Positions 51,401 to 64,000 of a stretch of 64,000 nucleotides of DNA are shown piece after piece. Position numbers and translations under genes: made by a program. The notes below the pieces were generated by a model. That model worked only from the letters and a program-made list of their open reading frames with translations, did no database searches and was not told the DNA's origin. This stretch comes from Oxyruncus cristatus (lineage: Eukaryota; Chordata; Aves; Passeriformes; Cotingidae), in contig VXAY01005595.1 in the NCBI GenBank assembly GCA_013399855.1, forward strand, positions 539,054-603,053. The letters run 5' to 3'. Position 1 is the stretch's first letter; the number at the start of each line of letters is the position of its first letter.

Positions 51401-54400
51401 TGCCCATGGATGTGTTGAAGAGCGAGGCTGCACAACGGGAGCTCTGTCACTGGAGCTGCAGTGCCACCCCCCTGCCACGGCCACGGCTGAGGTCAAGGTT
51501 AAACTGGTAGGTTACAAGCTTGGCAAGGAAAATAAAGCCTAGTTTTCTGCTAATTTAATCAGATTCAGGCCACAGTACTGGCCAGTACTCTGCTAAAAAA
51601 TCCTGCAATTCCTTATTGTTCAACACTGCCTTCCCACTGAGCGTGCCAGCCCCAGTGTCCCACGAGTCCTGGAAACAAAGCAGCGCTACCAATCACAACT
51701 GTGTAACAAAACAAGGACTAAGTGCAATTTATGGGCACAGTGCTAAAAGCCTGGCCTGTAATCGACAGCACCTGCATTGCCTCGCTGTGCCCATGCTGCC
51801 ACTCCTGCACTGAAAGTTTGGCAAAATATTCGTGTGACCTGCCAGACATCTCCAACTTGGTGGCTGCTGCTGTGGCAGCAGGGCCTTGGGGTGCTCTGTA
51901 CTTCAGCGCACCTCAAATGCACCAGGCCTGCATTCTGTGGGCAACAACGGGTGGAGACACTGTTCCGACTCCAGAGGGAAAAGCCTGAATGTAACTGCAC
52001 AGCCCGGTCCTGCCTCTTACGTTAGTGCAGAAATCAGCATTTGAGAAATGATGATTTTTGCACTTGGAACTGAGTCCCTGGACCACAAATCCTGCGTGTA
52101 CTGAGCCAGTGTCCTCCCTCTCCAGACCATCCCTCACACTCCAAAGAACGAAAAGAACCCAAAAGAGCGGAAGAGTACAGACTCTGCTGGCTCTGATGCT
52201 GGATACAGTGACTCAAAAATGAGGCATTTGCTTTTCTCAATCCCCCCTTCGAGGCATTTAGAAGAAATCTGTTTCGTATGTTCTGAGCCCTTGTTTTAAA
52301 TGGGAGGGATACTGTGTCATCATACTATTAAGCACTGCTTGCAAGCAGAGCTTTGATCCCCAGCCAGTGCAAACCCCACGGATCTGCTCAGCACCTTTCA
52401 CTCGATACGCCAGAATAAGAACAGAAGTAATCCTGTTCCTTTGTATGCAGATATTTGTGTGATAGAGAAAAACAAAATGAGGCTACAGCCCACAGTACTG
52501 CTGCACATACCAAGTCCTGAGAAGGACTAAATCATAGCTCTGAAGGGCTTCCTTTAAAGTGCACACTGGTGCAGTAGTCACAGGATGAGTGACAGGTTCT
52601 TTTACAGAGATGAGAAGGCAGGAGAAAGCAGCAGCAGAAGTAGTTAAAGACTGTAGCTCAGAGAAGGCACGTGCTGAGAGTTTTGAGTAAGATTTCATGG
52701 AAGTTTAAGTGAATCTCAGGATGTGCTGTGCTCCTGTGCCTGTCCCTCCCTCCCCATCTCTCTCTTGTGCCAGTTCATATGACTCTATAACAAAATATCT
52801 GGCAAAAAAGAAGAAACTAAGTATTTTGGAACATTCTTTCTTCCAGTGAGAGTTCAGGCAGGTTCTCTCCCCCATCACAGTCATAGGGGCACTGTTATGA
52901 ATGCAAAGGAGAAAAGGGGAAGGCTGTACAGTAGAGCCCATGAGAAAGTGCTGCTGAGACCCTCCACAGGCCCAGTGAGGCTGCCATGGAATCAGGCTGC
53001 TGTGACTCCATTCTTTAATCACAGAATGTTGACACTCAACCTCTTTGCCGGTAACAAGTTCAGGGACAAAGTCCTTGTCTCAGTTCTTTGCACCCTTCTA
53101 GGAAAAGCATAAAATAAACCAAGTCACAAACACTGCCAACCCACTTGGCCTTAAGAAACTGAACCTCTGGGGCACTTCATCATCAGTCTGAGTGCAGAAA
53201 AGCTTTTCATCTGTTCTGTACAGGTTGGCTCTCAACTCCAAATGCACAGTGCTGTGAGGGGAGAAGTATTTCTGCTATGGGAAGGTGACATCTAGCCAGA
53301 AAATGTCAAAAGCTTGGAAGCCAGTTCTTAGGAAACAGGCTGCAAGACATGGTAGGTGCCAAATCAAGCTTTGTCAAATACATGCTGAGAGAAGGAAAAC
53401 CAAAAATATGGTTGACAGAAAGTGGCCATGTTGTGACATCCCCGCCTGAGAGCAGAGTGGGACTGATGGCTGGCCAGAAACCTAGAGACAGTCTACTTCA
53501 AGCCTCTGTCAGCCTCCCCTCCCAGTAATGTGACTGTGTCCTCAATATCAAACTATTTCAAGATTATGAAAATGTGTTTCCCAAATGCACCTCCTGTCAA
53601 GACACAAAAAGCTTTCTGAACAGGGCAGGAGCGAATGGTACAGGCAGGATGGCACGGCAATGCCTGTTAAACACAGGCAAGGTAGTGGGAGAAGACATCC
53701 TTCTTTGCAAGGTCTTCAGGCACTATCAAACTCTGGAAAGAGTCTGGAGGGCTGCGAGATGCTCTGCAGTAAATCCAAACACTGCATACTGCCTCCTGCA
53801 ATTTGGTATCCTTCACTTTCCATTTTGTTGTCTCCATGGGATTATCGGCTGGAAACGGACACACTTGATAGTTTCTGAGACCTCAGATTCCATTATTCTG
53901 CCACAACACTTACTAATTATAAAAATGCTTTGCCAAATATCCAATGTTTTCACTGGCTGAAAGCCCACACTTAATGGGCTGATAAAGAACAAGTGCTGTC
54001 AGAGAACAGCATGTGAGTGGTTACACAGGTCAGCTGAAACTGTGCCCTCAGGAGGTGCCTGCCTGAGCAAACAGCATAAATGAACATTTCCTGGCTAAGA
54101 AGCTGAATGAATTCTACTCCTGGAAGAGAATTTAATATGTTTAACTATTCCCACTGCTACCAAGCCTTTCCCTTCAGTGCTGAAAGTTGAACAGCCAGTG
54201 CATGTTACTCTCCCAAGAATGCTGTGACCTGTCTTCTGTGCCTAGAAAACAACCTGAGTGAGTTGGGCTCAAAGATGAGTCTGTGTTGGGCATAAATACC
54301 TGTTTCTCCCTTTTCCAGGCTCATTGAACATACAGGAAGATGCCTCCAGCACTAATCTGCACATTCTGGCTGGTGTATCTAAATAAGACATTGTCTCTTT

Positions 54401-57289
54401 TCTCCCACTGTTCTGCATCCTCTCGTTTCTCCTCAAGTCAACAGTTCCCTCTCTCTGTCCTCTCCCTTTCCTGCATTGCTGCTCCAGACCATCATCAATT
54501 GACACCCACAAACCTGGAAAAAAACCAGAGAGAAATGAAAAATCCCTTCTTTCCTCTATTCCATCCTTCCCCCTCTCACATGATCACTCAGGGCACTGTT
54601 TCATAGAGAAGGTCTAAGACCCCAAAACCAACAGAGGTCACTGTGAGGTGCTGCTGTACTGTCCCATCCAAGCAGGCAGAACAGCCCCACACTGGGGAAG
54701 GGACAAAAGACATGCAGATCTATGATAACGTGATACTACCCACGTGCTCCAAGTACTTTTTGTGTTTCTGGATTAAATCCTTTCTGTGAAATCATGTCAA
54801 AGTGCAAACAAAGGGTAAGTGAGAAACAAACCAAGGGTAGAAGTGAGACAGCAGAAGACCAAACAGCTAAAATGAGATGGTGACAGCAAGAAAGTTTCAG
54901 AGAGCAAGTCAGGGATGTCAGTGGTATCAAAGGGTTGCTGCTTCATTTTTTGGAAAGCTCTGTGCTGGTGAAAAGGGGAAGATACTGAATGAGTATTAGT
55001 ATATCTGTCTCCTAGACTCCTCAGATCTTTGCCATCTAAACTCTCTCAACAGCTAAAAATGCTCTTCTCTGAAATTCTGGAGGTTACACTGATGACATCT
55101 TTGAGTTGTGAGCTGAGTGATCAGCATGCTCATTCAGCCATCTGATGGCAGGCACTTGTAGGAAAATCTGCAGAAAAACCCAATAATTTCCCTTGCAATC
55201 AAAGATTCTAGTTCCCAATTAAAAAAAAAAAGTAAATCACTCGTTCCTCAAACTTTCTTCCACAAAGTCTTTGCTTCTATTGTACCAAATTCAGGAAGTT
55301 AACACTGTGAAGACAATGTGTGTGTGGGAAACAAAGCAAAAAGCCCCACACCTTGTCCTGTCCCTTAAACTTGTCAGAGGCTTTGAAGAACTGTGTGAGG
55401 GATCGGGAGGAACTACAGGAGAAGCAATGGCGCAGGAGAGCAGAACACTGGAAATTAATAAACCCCAGGGCCAGCTTTCTACACACAGTTCCTGACTTTT
55501 GCTGTTATTGATTGTGCCCCTCACACCTTTCCACTTATCCATAATTCATTTTACTTGCCATCTCACTCCTCCTTTTGGTAGTGCTGTTTTCTTAGAAATA
55601 TATTCAGGGGTTTATTCAGTTCTCCTGGAGGAGAGAAAGGGAACAGAAGCCACCACCACCCGAGTGATTAATCTCTCTGAGGTATTTGTAAGACTACAGG
55701 CCTGGGTTTTACAGCCTTTGTAGGGCTGTCTTTCTCTTAGATGGAAAACTATTAACTCAATTCTGTTTATGATACTTGGGCTTAATTCCATAACATGTTG
55801 AACGAACATTTCGGTATCACCAGGGCAGCACGTGGTGCCATATAAAAGTGAAAGTGACTTCTGTGGAGGCTGCATGGCAGGGAAAATGAGAGCACTTAGA
55901 GACATCAGACAAAGCCACCACCAGCACGACCCATCCAGGTTCAAAACTAGCTGAGATTAAAGGTCTCTGTCTAGTTCGTTGGGAATTCAAACACCACATT
56001 AAAAAGGAATAGATGTTTTCATACATTTTCACAGGTGGTTTAGTAAGAAAAAAAAAAAAACAACTCTGAACTGAGCTGACTTTGAAATGACATACCCATT
56101 TCAGTGGTGGGCAGGCAAGAGCACAGCCTGCAGACAGGCTTTCCCCTGCCTGTGGACTCCCGTGTTCCGAGCCATTGGCTGCTGCACCTGCAGGAGCAGG
56201 AGCTAGAGGGGCATGGATTAAACAACCATCTGTTGAAGCTGAGCTAGCTGTGAGTTCAAACTCAGGTAACGCTTCAAGTTGCTGTTTATTACTGACCTTG
56301 TCGAAATTCCTAATGGGACAACGGTAGTTTCGCTTTTCATTCTCCTGGTTGCAGCAGTTGGGTCCATCTGGAAGGGAGGAGCTCAGTTTCTATTTCTCAG
56401 AAACGGTCCCTTTAGTCTTGGGTTTCCTGCAGTCTGACAAGGAATATTTTCAAAACCAAGAATTCTTAAGTATTGCATGCTGCATCTATTCTGATCTGGC
56501 AATGGACCAGCAGGTGCAAGGCCATTCCCTCACAGCAATTCTGTAATGCAGTGGCTCAGTTTTAAATGTCTTCATACACATTCCAGACTCTGCTGAAACA
56601 TATCTTGGAACCAGCAAACTTCTGACATAAGCACTATGTCCAACAGTCACCGGCCAGGACTTCTCTCCCACCCCCCCTTCATAATACAAAAGTTATGGAA
56701 TTCCAGTTCTGGACACAGTTTCATTTATTTAAGCTAAATTTGTGTCTGTTGTTTCATTTGTTCTCACTCGTGGACCAAACATGACAAAAATACTCCTATC
56801 AACAATTCTAGCTGTTTCCACCTTCTTTTCCCCCTCCCCATCTAGTGTATTTTATGTTTTTATACTTTCAAATCCATCCCATTGAATCAAAACTGGTTGT
56901 AACACATGCAACCCAAAAAAAACTTAGAGGATAAAGGCAGGAGCAAATGACCTCTAAACCCATTTTCTGCAAGGAAAAATGTATTGAAATGACATACTCC
57001 TGAGAGTAAGCAATTTAAGCCTCTGCATGACTAACTTGACATTAAAAGTCCATCTCTGGTCCACAGATAGTGAAATAGTCACCCATAGAATGAACTTGCA
57101 GGCATGGTTTCCTTCACTGATGGACAAAAAAAGGATGATTAGGTACTTTTTCCATTCAAAAAAATGGTTTGAGGTTTCTTAACTAATTTATTTTGGCAGG
57201 ACAAAGAGTCTTCTGTAGCGGGTATTACTGTCTTGCCGCTTTGAAGAACCCTGTTTTTTTCATGTTCCCACAGAAAATAATTTGAAGGA

Positions 57290-57290
<1 letters not shown>

Positions 57291-57325
<35 letters not shown>
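57291..57325. repeat. A35 homopolymer
   Basis: An uninterrupted run of 35 A, the longest homopolymer in the window. It could be a poly(A) tail of an old retrocopy on the + strand or a slippage product. I could not recognise a source sequence before it or a duplication flanking it. Confidence 0.9.
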
Positions 57326-57327
<2 letters not shown>

Positions 57328-58166
57328 CCTCTGCCTCTTTATGTAACAAATGGCTATGGCCTAAACCAATAAGAGAGCTTAAAATTAGTGTGTTCCTAAT
57401 GTGACCACTGAGACATTTCAGACTTAATTACATCTGAGGCAGACTTAACCACCCATTTCTCTCCAGTTTCACACAAGCAGTAATTGCCCGTTTAGCCGCA
57501 CGGCAACATTGTAGAATTAACCACATCCTAGAGGAGCTGGAAGAGAAAGAGGGAAACCAACCAGCCTCCAGAGTATCTGTCCAGGCAGAACAGGCTCACT
57601 GACACTCTGTCAGGTCTCCATTCTGCAGTAAGAACTAGAACCAGCCTGCGGAAGGGAGGAGTGTTCTGTACCAAACACCTACAGCAGGTAATGCTCTACT
57701 TCTCTTGGCTTTCTCCTTTAGCTCTTGTTGACTTACAGAGAGCCAGAGATACAAAGAGAACACCTACAAAGAGGTACACTCTGTACTTGTGATCATCCTT
57801 ATTAATCTACTTAGCCCCCCCACCCCCCGCCCAGTATTTTCACTTGAAGAAGCTTTGCAGATTTTCCTGGAAGCTGGAATCCGGTGCACCAGATGATACA
57901 CAACACCCAGGCAAAAAGTAAGTGTTATTCAAGTTAGTGCACTAATACAAACACAATATAAATAGTGTCTATTAATAAAAACGTTGAAATTATTGGTCCC
58001 ACAAAAACCTTACACCTGGATCTTACATTTGAGGCCAGCAACCACACCATGGAAGCTGGAATGTGGTTTCTGCAGTTCCAGTATGGCTGGACCACTCCAA
58101 ACATGCTCCTCTGTGGCAGGCAAGAAATCCTCAGTGAACGAAAACAGACAGCAAAATACTTGTTTG

Positions 58167-58216
58167 CACACTTAGGTCCTGTGAGGGAAAGTGGGAAATA
58201 CACACTTAGGTCCTGT
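58167..58216. repeat. 16-bp direct repeat, 34-base period
   Basis: CACACTTAGGTCCTGT occurs at 58167-58182 and 58201-58216 with 18 bases between the copies. Confidence 0.85.
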
Positions 58217-61200
58217 AACCAGTGGGGGTATAAACAAGCTTCCCTGTGAGCCACAGAGCCAGCAAAGTCTGCAGAATCAGAGCCTGGCAGGCAGCAGAAA
58301 AGCCCAGGAGTTTCCTGGCATGGGAGATGGTGCAATTCAGGGTGCCTCTGCCTTGCTGCAGTGCTGCTCAGCACCGTGGTAACTCTTGCATAGGGAGGTA
58401 TCTCCTCTCCTTCCACAACCCACCTCCACTGCACACCGGAGAGTACAGCCCCCAGCCACCTTCCCACAGTGTGCCAGGCTGACTCTGGAAGCAGCAGCGA
58501 GCTGCTCTGCGTGCTCCGGGGTTGCAAAATTCATGGAGGGCCACTTATTTTATGTCTTGCACATACAGGTTTTGTTTTTCTGTCTCAGCTCAAGCAGGTT
58601 GAATTAGAGATTCCCACTTTATTGTTTCTCCACTGCCTGCTTTAATATAAAGAACAGGATTTGCATTGCACACAGAGCTGACGATCCATCCTCCCAACCC
58701 TCCTGGAGTGGAGGAGGAAAGCTAACAAAACAAGGAGCAGCTGCTCCTCCCCACCAGGTTAGACTTGCTAGAGATCCTACTTCTTGTGTCTGGTTTCGGG
58801 TGGGATGGATTGTGTTTTTCCTTTTTCTCTCTTACACCGAAACAAAACAAGCCAAGACAAAACAAAAATCACAGTGCTAAACTAATAAGTGACCCAGAAC
58901 TGCAGCCTGAGACACATCTCAAACACAGACAAAGGCAGGGTATTGCGCTTTTTGCACTGCAATGTTGGAAAATTGCCTGTTGCAGAACTTGAATTCTGAG
59001 AGTTGAGAAACACTGTGGTTTTTCTTTCCTATTGTTTCCCTACTCTAGAAGCAGTTCAGAAACATCACAGTTCTGTGGGTAAAACAGAGCAAGAAGAGCT
59101 CACATTGACATGACCCTGGCCAGCACTAAATCTACCTGTATAAATCTGCCTTCCCCCCTGAAATGGTTCTCTCCAGAGGAAAAGTGTATCCTACAGAACT
59201 CTGAAAGACTCCTTGTGCCTATGCTTGCTTGGACAGAAGAGCTAGCTTCTTGCAAGATTTCTAGTAATTTTGGCTAAGGAAGGCTTGCATGAAAATTGCT
59301 CAATACACTTCGACTTAAATATTCTCATTAAAAAAATCTGAAATATCAAATTTTTTTTCATTCCTATTTTCTCCACCAAAAAGCTTGAAATCAGAGTTTG
59401 TTCATTTAGTGTTCCCCCTAAATTTGTTGATAGTTCACATGCAACCAAACCATGGGAAATTGCTCTTCAATCAATTCCTGTTGACAGCTGAGGCAATATT
59501 CGAGATGATGCTCATCCAGACTGGCAGAGCAGTCATTCTGGGTTTGTACTACTATTTTTCTTAAAACATCCGCTTACTCATCATATTATTCTGAGGAGTA
59601 GAATTACATGGAAAAGTTTCCCCATACGTACTAGAAAAAAGATCTTGTCTAGATGTATTTTAACATCAGATATTACATATAATCCCTATTGCCACTGGAA
59701 ATTCAAACCAGACATCAGTAGAGGCAGCTGGAGAATGAGAAGTTCTTGAATCATCTTCTGGTTATCCAGCTCAGAGTCAGGATGTAATTAAGAAAGAGTA
59801 AGTGTTTCACATTAATAAGATTAGTCACAGGACTGCCCAGAAATTTCAGCTTCCAGAATGAATGGTACATTATTAACCAGGGAGCTGAGGAAATCCTGTC
59901 GACAAGGACACATTCTAACAAACACCAGGTTGTGGTGACTTCTGCATTTCTTTCCTTGAGAATACTGAAAAATCAACAGACTGCTTTCCTTCACATACAC
60001 TCACTTCATTCACTCGGGGTAAAGTTCAAGTTATTGTTACAAGAAATACAAGAGTGAGACTTGGTTAAGTCTCACTGCTAATAGTGCCTGATAGGACCTG
60101 CACTGCTGGCCACTTCTGGTTCTTCATCTTGCAATATCGAAAAAAGCTTTACAAGGAATTCTCTATTTATTTTTTTTCTGTATACAGACTTTCTATTCCC
60201 ACTCCAGTTGTTCTCAGCTGCTTCCTGATACGTCTTTTTCTAACAGAAAAGGCTCCATGTGAAAAACTGCACAGTAACCGAACTGCCCATGGTCTGACAG
60301 ATCCCCTGAGCAGCAGTCTGACCAAGTGGGATTGTTCAGTTATTCTGATGAACAAGTGTATTCTATTTGACCGTTGCTAGGGGTTGTTATACTCACACAT
60401 ACCTTATTTTCAGTACTGTTACTGATGACTCTCAAGCAGTTAAAGATTCCTTCGTGATTACCAACACTTAACACTTTCCTCCTTTGCTGTATTAGAGGGA
60501 ATTTTGTCACAGTCCCAACTCGGAGAAAGCAGAAGGAAACACCCAAGAGCTACTCACCTACCCCAGCCCTTCCACATTATTTCCCATGAAATTTCCCAGG
60601 GGTTTCAGAGAAGACACAACTGCCACTGAAGCAGATGAAAAGTATTCACATGTGCCTTTCTAGTCACTCTGCTTTTGTACTGTCATGTCTTAAATGGTGC
60701 CACTTTTGCAATTTTTTTCCCCCAAAATAATTGTGCAACTAACACCTGAGGCTTTTGCAGAGATGGCCTGTACATCATAGCTGAATTTGAGGCGAACTTC
60801 TCACAGGATCTGGCTTTTCTTAGGAGTTTCTTTTTAAGTTTCATGCTTCTTTTAGCCTATATAATGCTTAGAACAGTTTCAACATTCTAAGACTGACTCA
60901 CACATTCAATTTGACTTCTAAGTGGATTAATCATTTCCTTACTATCATTAATATAAAGCAGGAATGATGGAAAAGGTTCTAAAAATACTGTTTTGTTTTT
61001 TTTTTTAAATTAAAAAGAAACCAGTCTTCTTTTCAAACACCAAACCTATTCCCATGGATTAACTAGATTGGACAATAGTGAACCACTGCAAATTACGACC
61101 AAAACTTAAATGAAACAATCCTAGAAGCCAGGAGCAAGACTTTTTTCCTTAACATTTGGAATTTGTTCAGATGACTCAGTTATGGGGCAAACAAACAAAA

Positions 61201-63587
61201 AAGGAGCTTTTTGCTTTGGGTATTCACCAGGAACTACACTACCTGGTGCGAGCAATTAAGACTGAAATGATGGTTTTAACAATATTCCTTTACAAGAAGG
61301 TGACAAAGAGATTAACTCTTGGCATCAACATCAAAGCGCTTTGCAAACACGAACAAAGCTTCACAAGTGCACCACGAACTGTTTGATATAAATACATTTA
61401 AACAGGGGGAACTAGGGGACAGGAAGGACCTGTCCAACGTCCTGTTAGGCTAAAGCAAAACTAAAGCCTGCTGATGCCAGGATAACACTCACTGTGAGCT
61501 GATCTAGGCACAGCTAGAGAAAAGTCAGGTCTGATTTCCTGTAACAGCTCTGATTTTCCTTCCACATTCAGACAAGACAGAGTAAGCCTAGCTTCAAGAC
61601 TGTGGCTCACAGAGATGTGTGGTTTTAAAAAAAAGTGACAGGTTTCCCTCTCTCACAAAATATCTTAGATGAAGATCTGTTCAGAAACTCACGAAGAAGC
61701 TTGTAAGAGCTATTTTAACCAAAATTTAGCGAGCCACAGCGTTTTGGCAGCTGTGTAAGAATTACAGGTTTTCTGGCAGACGGTGGTTACAAGCAACACT
61801 TTCGCAGGAAAGCCTTGAAGCTGATACACTGATAAGCAAATTCAAGTGAACTGCACCACGGAGAAGCAGCGAAGCGAAGCTGCTCACATCTCGTTCCCAA
61901 GAACTCTGGAATCAAGTTACACCTCCTCACATCAGCTCTGGGGTTTGCATAGGATGTGGTGGTGTAGAAAGAGTAACACTTCAATACAAGTGTGGCTACG
62001 GACAATTATATCTGATATTGTTATAGATGATGTGCTTTTTGTAGTATCAGGTAAGTAACTGACATCCTGAATAAAAGTCATGATTAAATATAAATATATT
62101 ATAGTGTTGTTTCTTTTCTTGTGTCCTGTCAAATTAGCTATTCCTTTGGTTCTTTCAGTTTTAATATCTGAAACAAGACATTACATTGAAGTTAATGGAG
62201 GCCTTAAAAATTTTTATCAGAGAGAAGTCAAAATGGAACAGCAAAATCTGCCACCAATCAGACAAAGCAAAGGGACTTTATTTGGAGCCTATTTAACACA
62301 CTAAATTAATTTAATTCTAGAATATCAAACAGAAATCATAAGATGCGCATGGGAAGTATTCCCAAATCTTAACATATCCCAAACTGTATTGATCCAGATT
62401 AACAGATGTATCAAAAAGGGTAACAAATACAAAGTTAGACAATTACTGGCCAGCTAGTTATTTTATGGTGCTTTGATTTATGTTATTTTTATTTGACTTG
62501 TTCCATCTGCAAATGGATGTCACTAGATAAAAATAAACTTAAATTAAAATTTAATTACTGTCTTAGATGAAAATTCTCTCCTGAATATGACACTGAAGTC
62601 TGTTTTAAACTATTCATGATTGCTCTGATGCTTTGTAAACTCTAAGGACAGGGCAGATCAAGCTGCAGCGAGTCCTGCTCAGTCACAGCAGACCTGAGAG
62701 TAACCTAAAACCTTTCCAACTCAGTTCAACTTGAGAACACGGCTGACAGAAATGCCTAGTTTCTTTTTTACGAGAATAACTGCACTAGTTTTCTGAAATA
62801 ATTTATATTAGAAAGTAATTCAGGGCTCTCCAGCACTGCTCTCTTTGAACACCTGGGCAGGCTGGAGAAGCAACCGCTTCTTGACCTGATCCCAACCCTC
62901 CCCTTTCAGCTGGAAATCCAGAAGTCACTCCACATCCAAAACATGGATGTGGCAGAGCAGCACAATTTTGAATTCACTTTATAGTGTTTTTATTGATGTT
63001 TTTGTTCGTATTCATTGGCAACCTCCCCTCACCAGATGTGCTGCAAAAACCCTGGCGCAGTTTCTCCTGTCCCACGGTGGGTGCAGACCTAACACAGAGT
63101 TGACCTGCTCCCCTGAACAGATGCCAGCCATGGTGCCCCTGAACAACACAGGCATCTACATATGCACTATCAGCCCCCAGAAAAAGAGGATAAAGGTCTT
63201 AAAAAACAGTAACAAAGAACCCCCCATCAAACCATTTCAAACGGTGAATCAACAGTGAGTCACGACAATCCTGGATTCTGAGTAACAGACAACGCTGCAG
63301 AGAAAATGAATCCTCCACTTAGTGTGGCCTACAGAAGATACACTAAGAAATAATCATAATAAACAGAGACTTGACCCTGTTCACAGGTTGAGTGCATTAG
63401 TGATTTCTCAAAGTTTGTGGGTTTCTTTTTTTTTGATTCCCCAGTCCAAAAAAACCCCTTACTCATCATGGATATTTCCAAAAACTGTTGAAGTGCTCAC
63501 CTTACCCATAATTTCCCAACGAGTGCTTGTTAGTAAGGGGCATCTACTATTAAGAGAGATGCTGTTAAGGGGGGACAGATGCAAATT

Positions 63588-63601
63588 CCCCCCCCCCCCC
63601 C
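63588..63601. repeat. C14 homopolymer
   Basis: An uninterrupted run of 14 C. Length calls in such tracts are error-prone, and the opposite strand is G-rich. Confidence 0.85.
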
Positions 63602-64000
63602 GATGCCACAGGCTGGGCAGAGCACTCCCACTGATATTCAGAGTAGAAGTGTGGGCACACACGTGTTATCATTACAATTAGGTTCTCCTAGGAAGAGTGA
63701 GATTACTTTTGTCCTTTGCAGACCCCACCTCCCTTTGCGGACTTGAAATTCTTTTCTCTAAGACAGGATGGTGGTTCTGCCTCTCTCCTCCATCAGAAAC
63801 TCTGTTTCTATTTCTGGTAGCTCTTGCTGCTGAGGGAGAGCCAGTTCTGCCCATCCCTGTGGTGGTGACACAGCTTGGTTATCTGCCTCCTTGACTCACT
63901 TGCCCATCAACATGCAGTTTCAAGCAGTGGCTCAAATCTGCTTCAAACAAATGACCCCGAAATGAGGACAAATTTACACAAAGATGCCTTCATGCAATTA

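Larger units (their letters stand above)
45441..64000. other. Non-coding right part of the window
   Basis: No gene is supported. The longest frame (57934-58527, - strand) has no recognisable domain. CLEC16A would be expected somewhere beyond SOCS1 on this side, on the - strand, by mammalian gene order; I did not recognise any of its exons, but small exons could escape reading by eye. An A35 run and a C14 run are present. Confidence 0.55.

Noticed and set aside
57934..58527. 197-codon - strand frame
   Set aside because: No recognisable domain, overlaps equally long + strand frames, and contains a short direct repeat. I could not tie it to CLEC16A or any retroviral protein.

Overview
The window is vertebrate nuclear DNA, most likely from a bird and perhaps a songbird. 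It holds one clear protein-coding gene, SOCS1, on the + strand (about 9240-12320), inside about 60 kb of mostly unique, AT-leaning, non-coding sequence. The bird assignment rests on three observations: the 207-residue SOCS1 has the avian form as I know it, there is a 3' fragment of a CR1 LINE of the type seen in bird genomes (about 45315-45440), and there is a solo LTR of a bird endogenous retrovirus family (about 35774-36328). There are no operons, CRISPR arrays, bacterial insertion sequences or tRNA/rRNA genes.

Layout. 1-8830: no gene seen; it contains an old MIR-type SINE (about 5322-5490), a short CA repeat and a 14-bp tandem duplication. 8840-9950: CpG island with the SOCS1 promoter, where an IRF element, an E-box and a GAS element lie within 40 bp, followed by a TATA-like box and a non-coding first exon ending at a good donor (9437/9438). 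9438-11343: single intron. 11344-about 12320: second exon with the whole coding sequence (11419-12042) and a short AU-rich 3' UTR. 12320-31590: no gene seen, but two striking inverted repeats (14997-15062 and 19086-19118). 31594-32151: an open frame with an exon-like segment (31670-31981) of unknown identity. 35774-36328: solo LTR. 36330-64000: no gene I can support, apart from the CR1 fragment, homopolymer tracts and short duplications.

SOCS1 is the cytokine-induced inhibitor of JAK kinases. Its control elements are visible at several levels: STAT and IRF sites in the promoter, upstream ORFs in the leader (one ending one base before the main start codon), an 8-mer match to the miR-155 seed five bases after the stop codon, and an AU-rich 3' UTR. 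In mammals SOCS1 lies between CLEC16A and RMI2/LITAF; I recognised no exon of those genes, so the window seems to be the non-coding surroundings of SOCS1. I found no convincing new biological system. The most useful leads are the exon-like ORF near 31.8 kb, the two perfect inverted repeats, and the leader uORFs of SOCS1.
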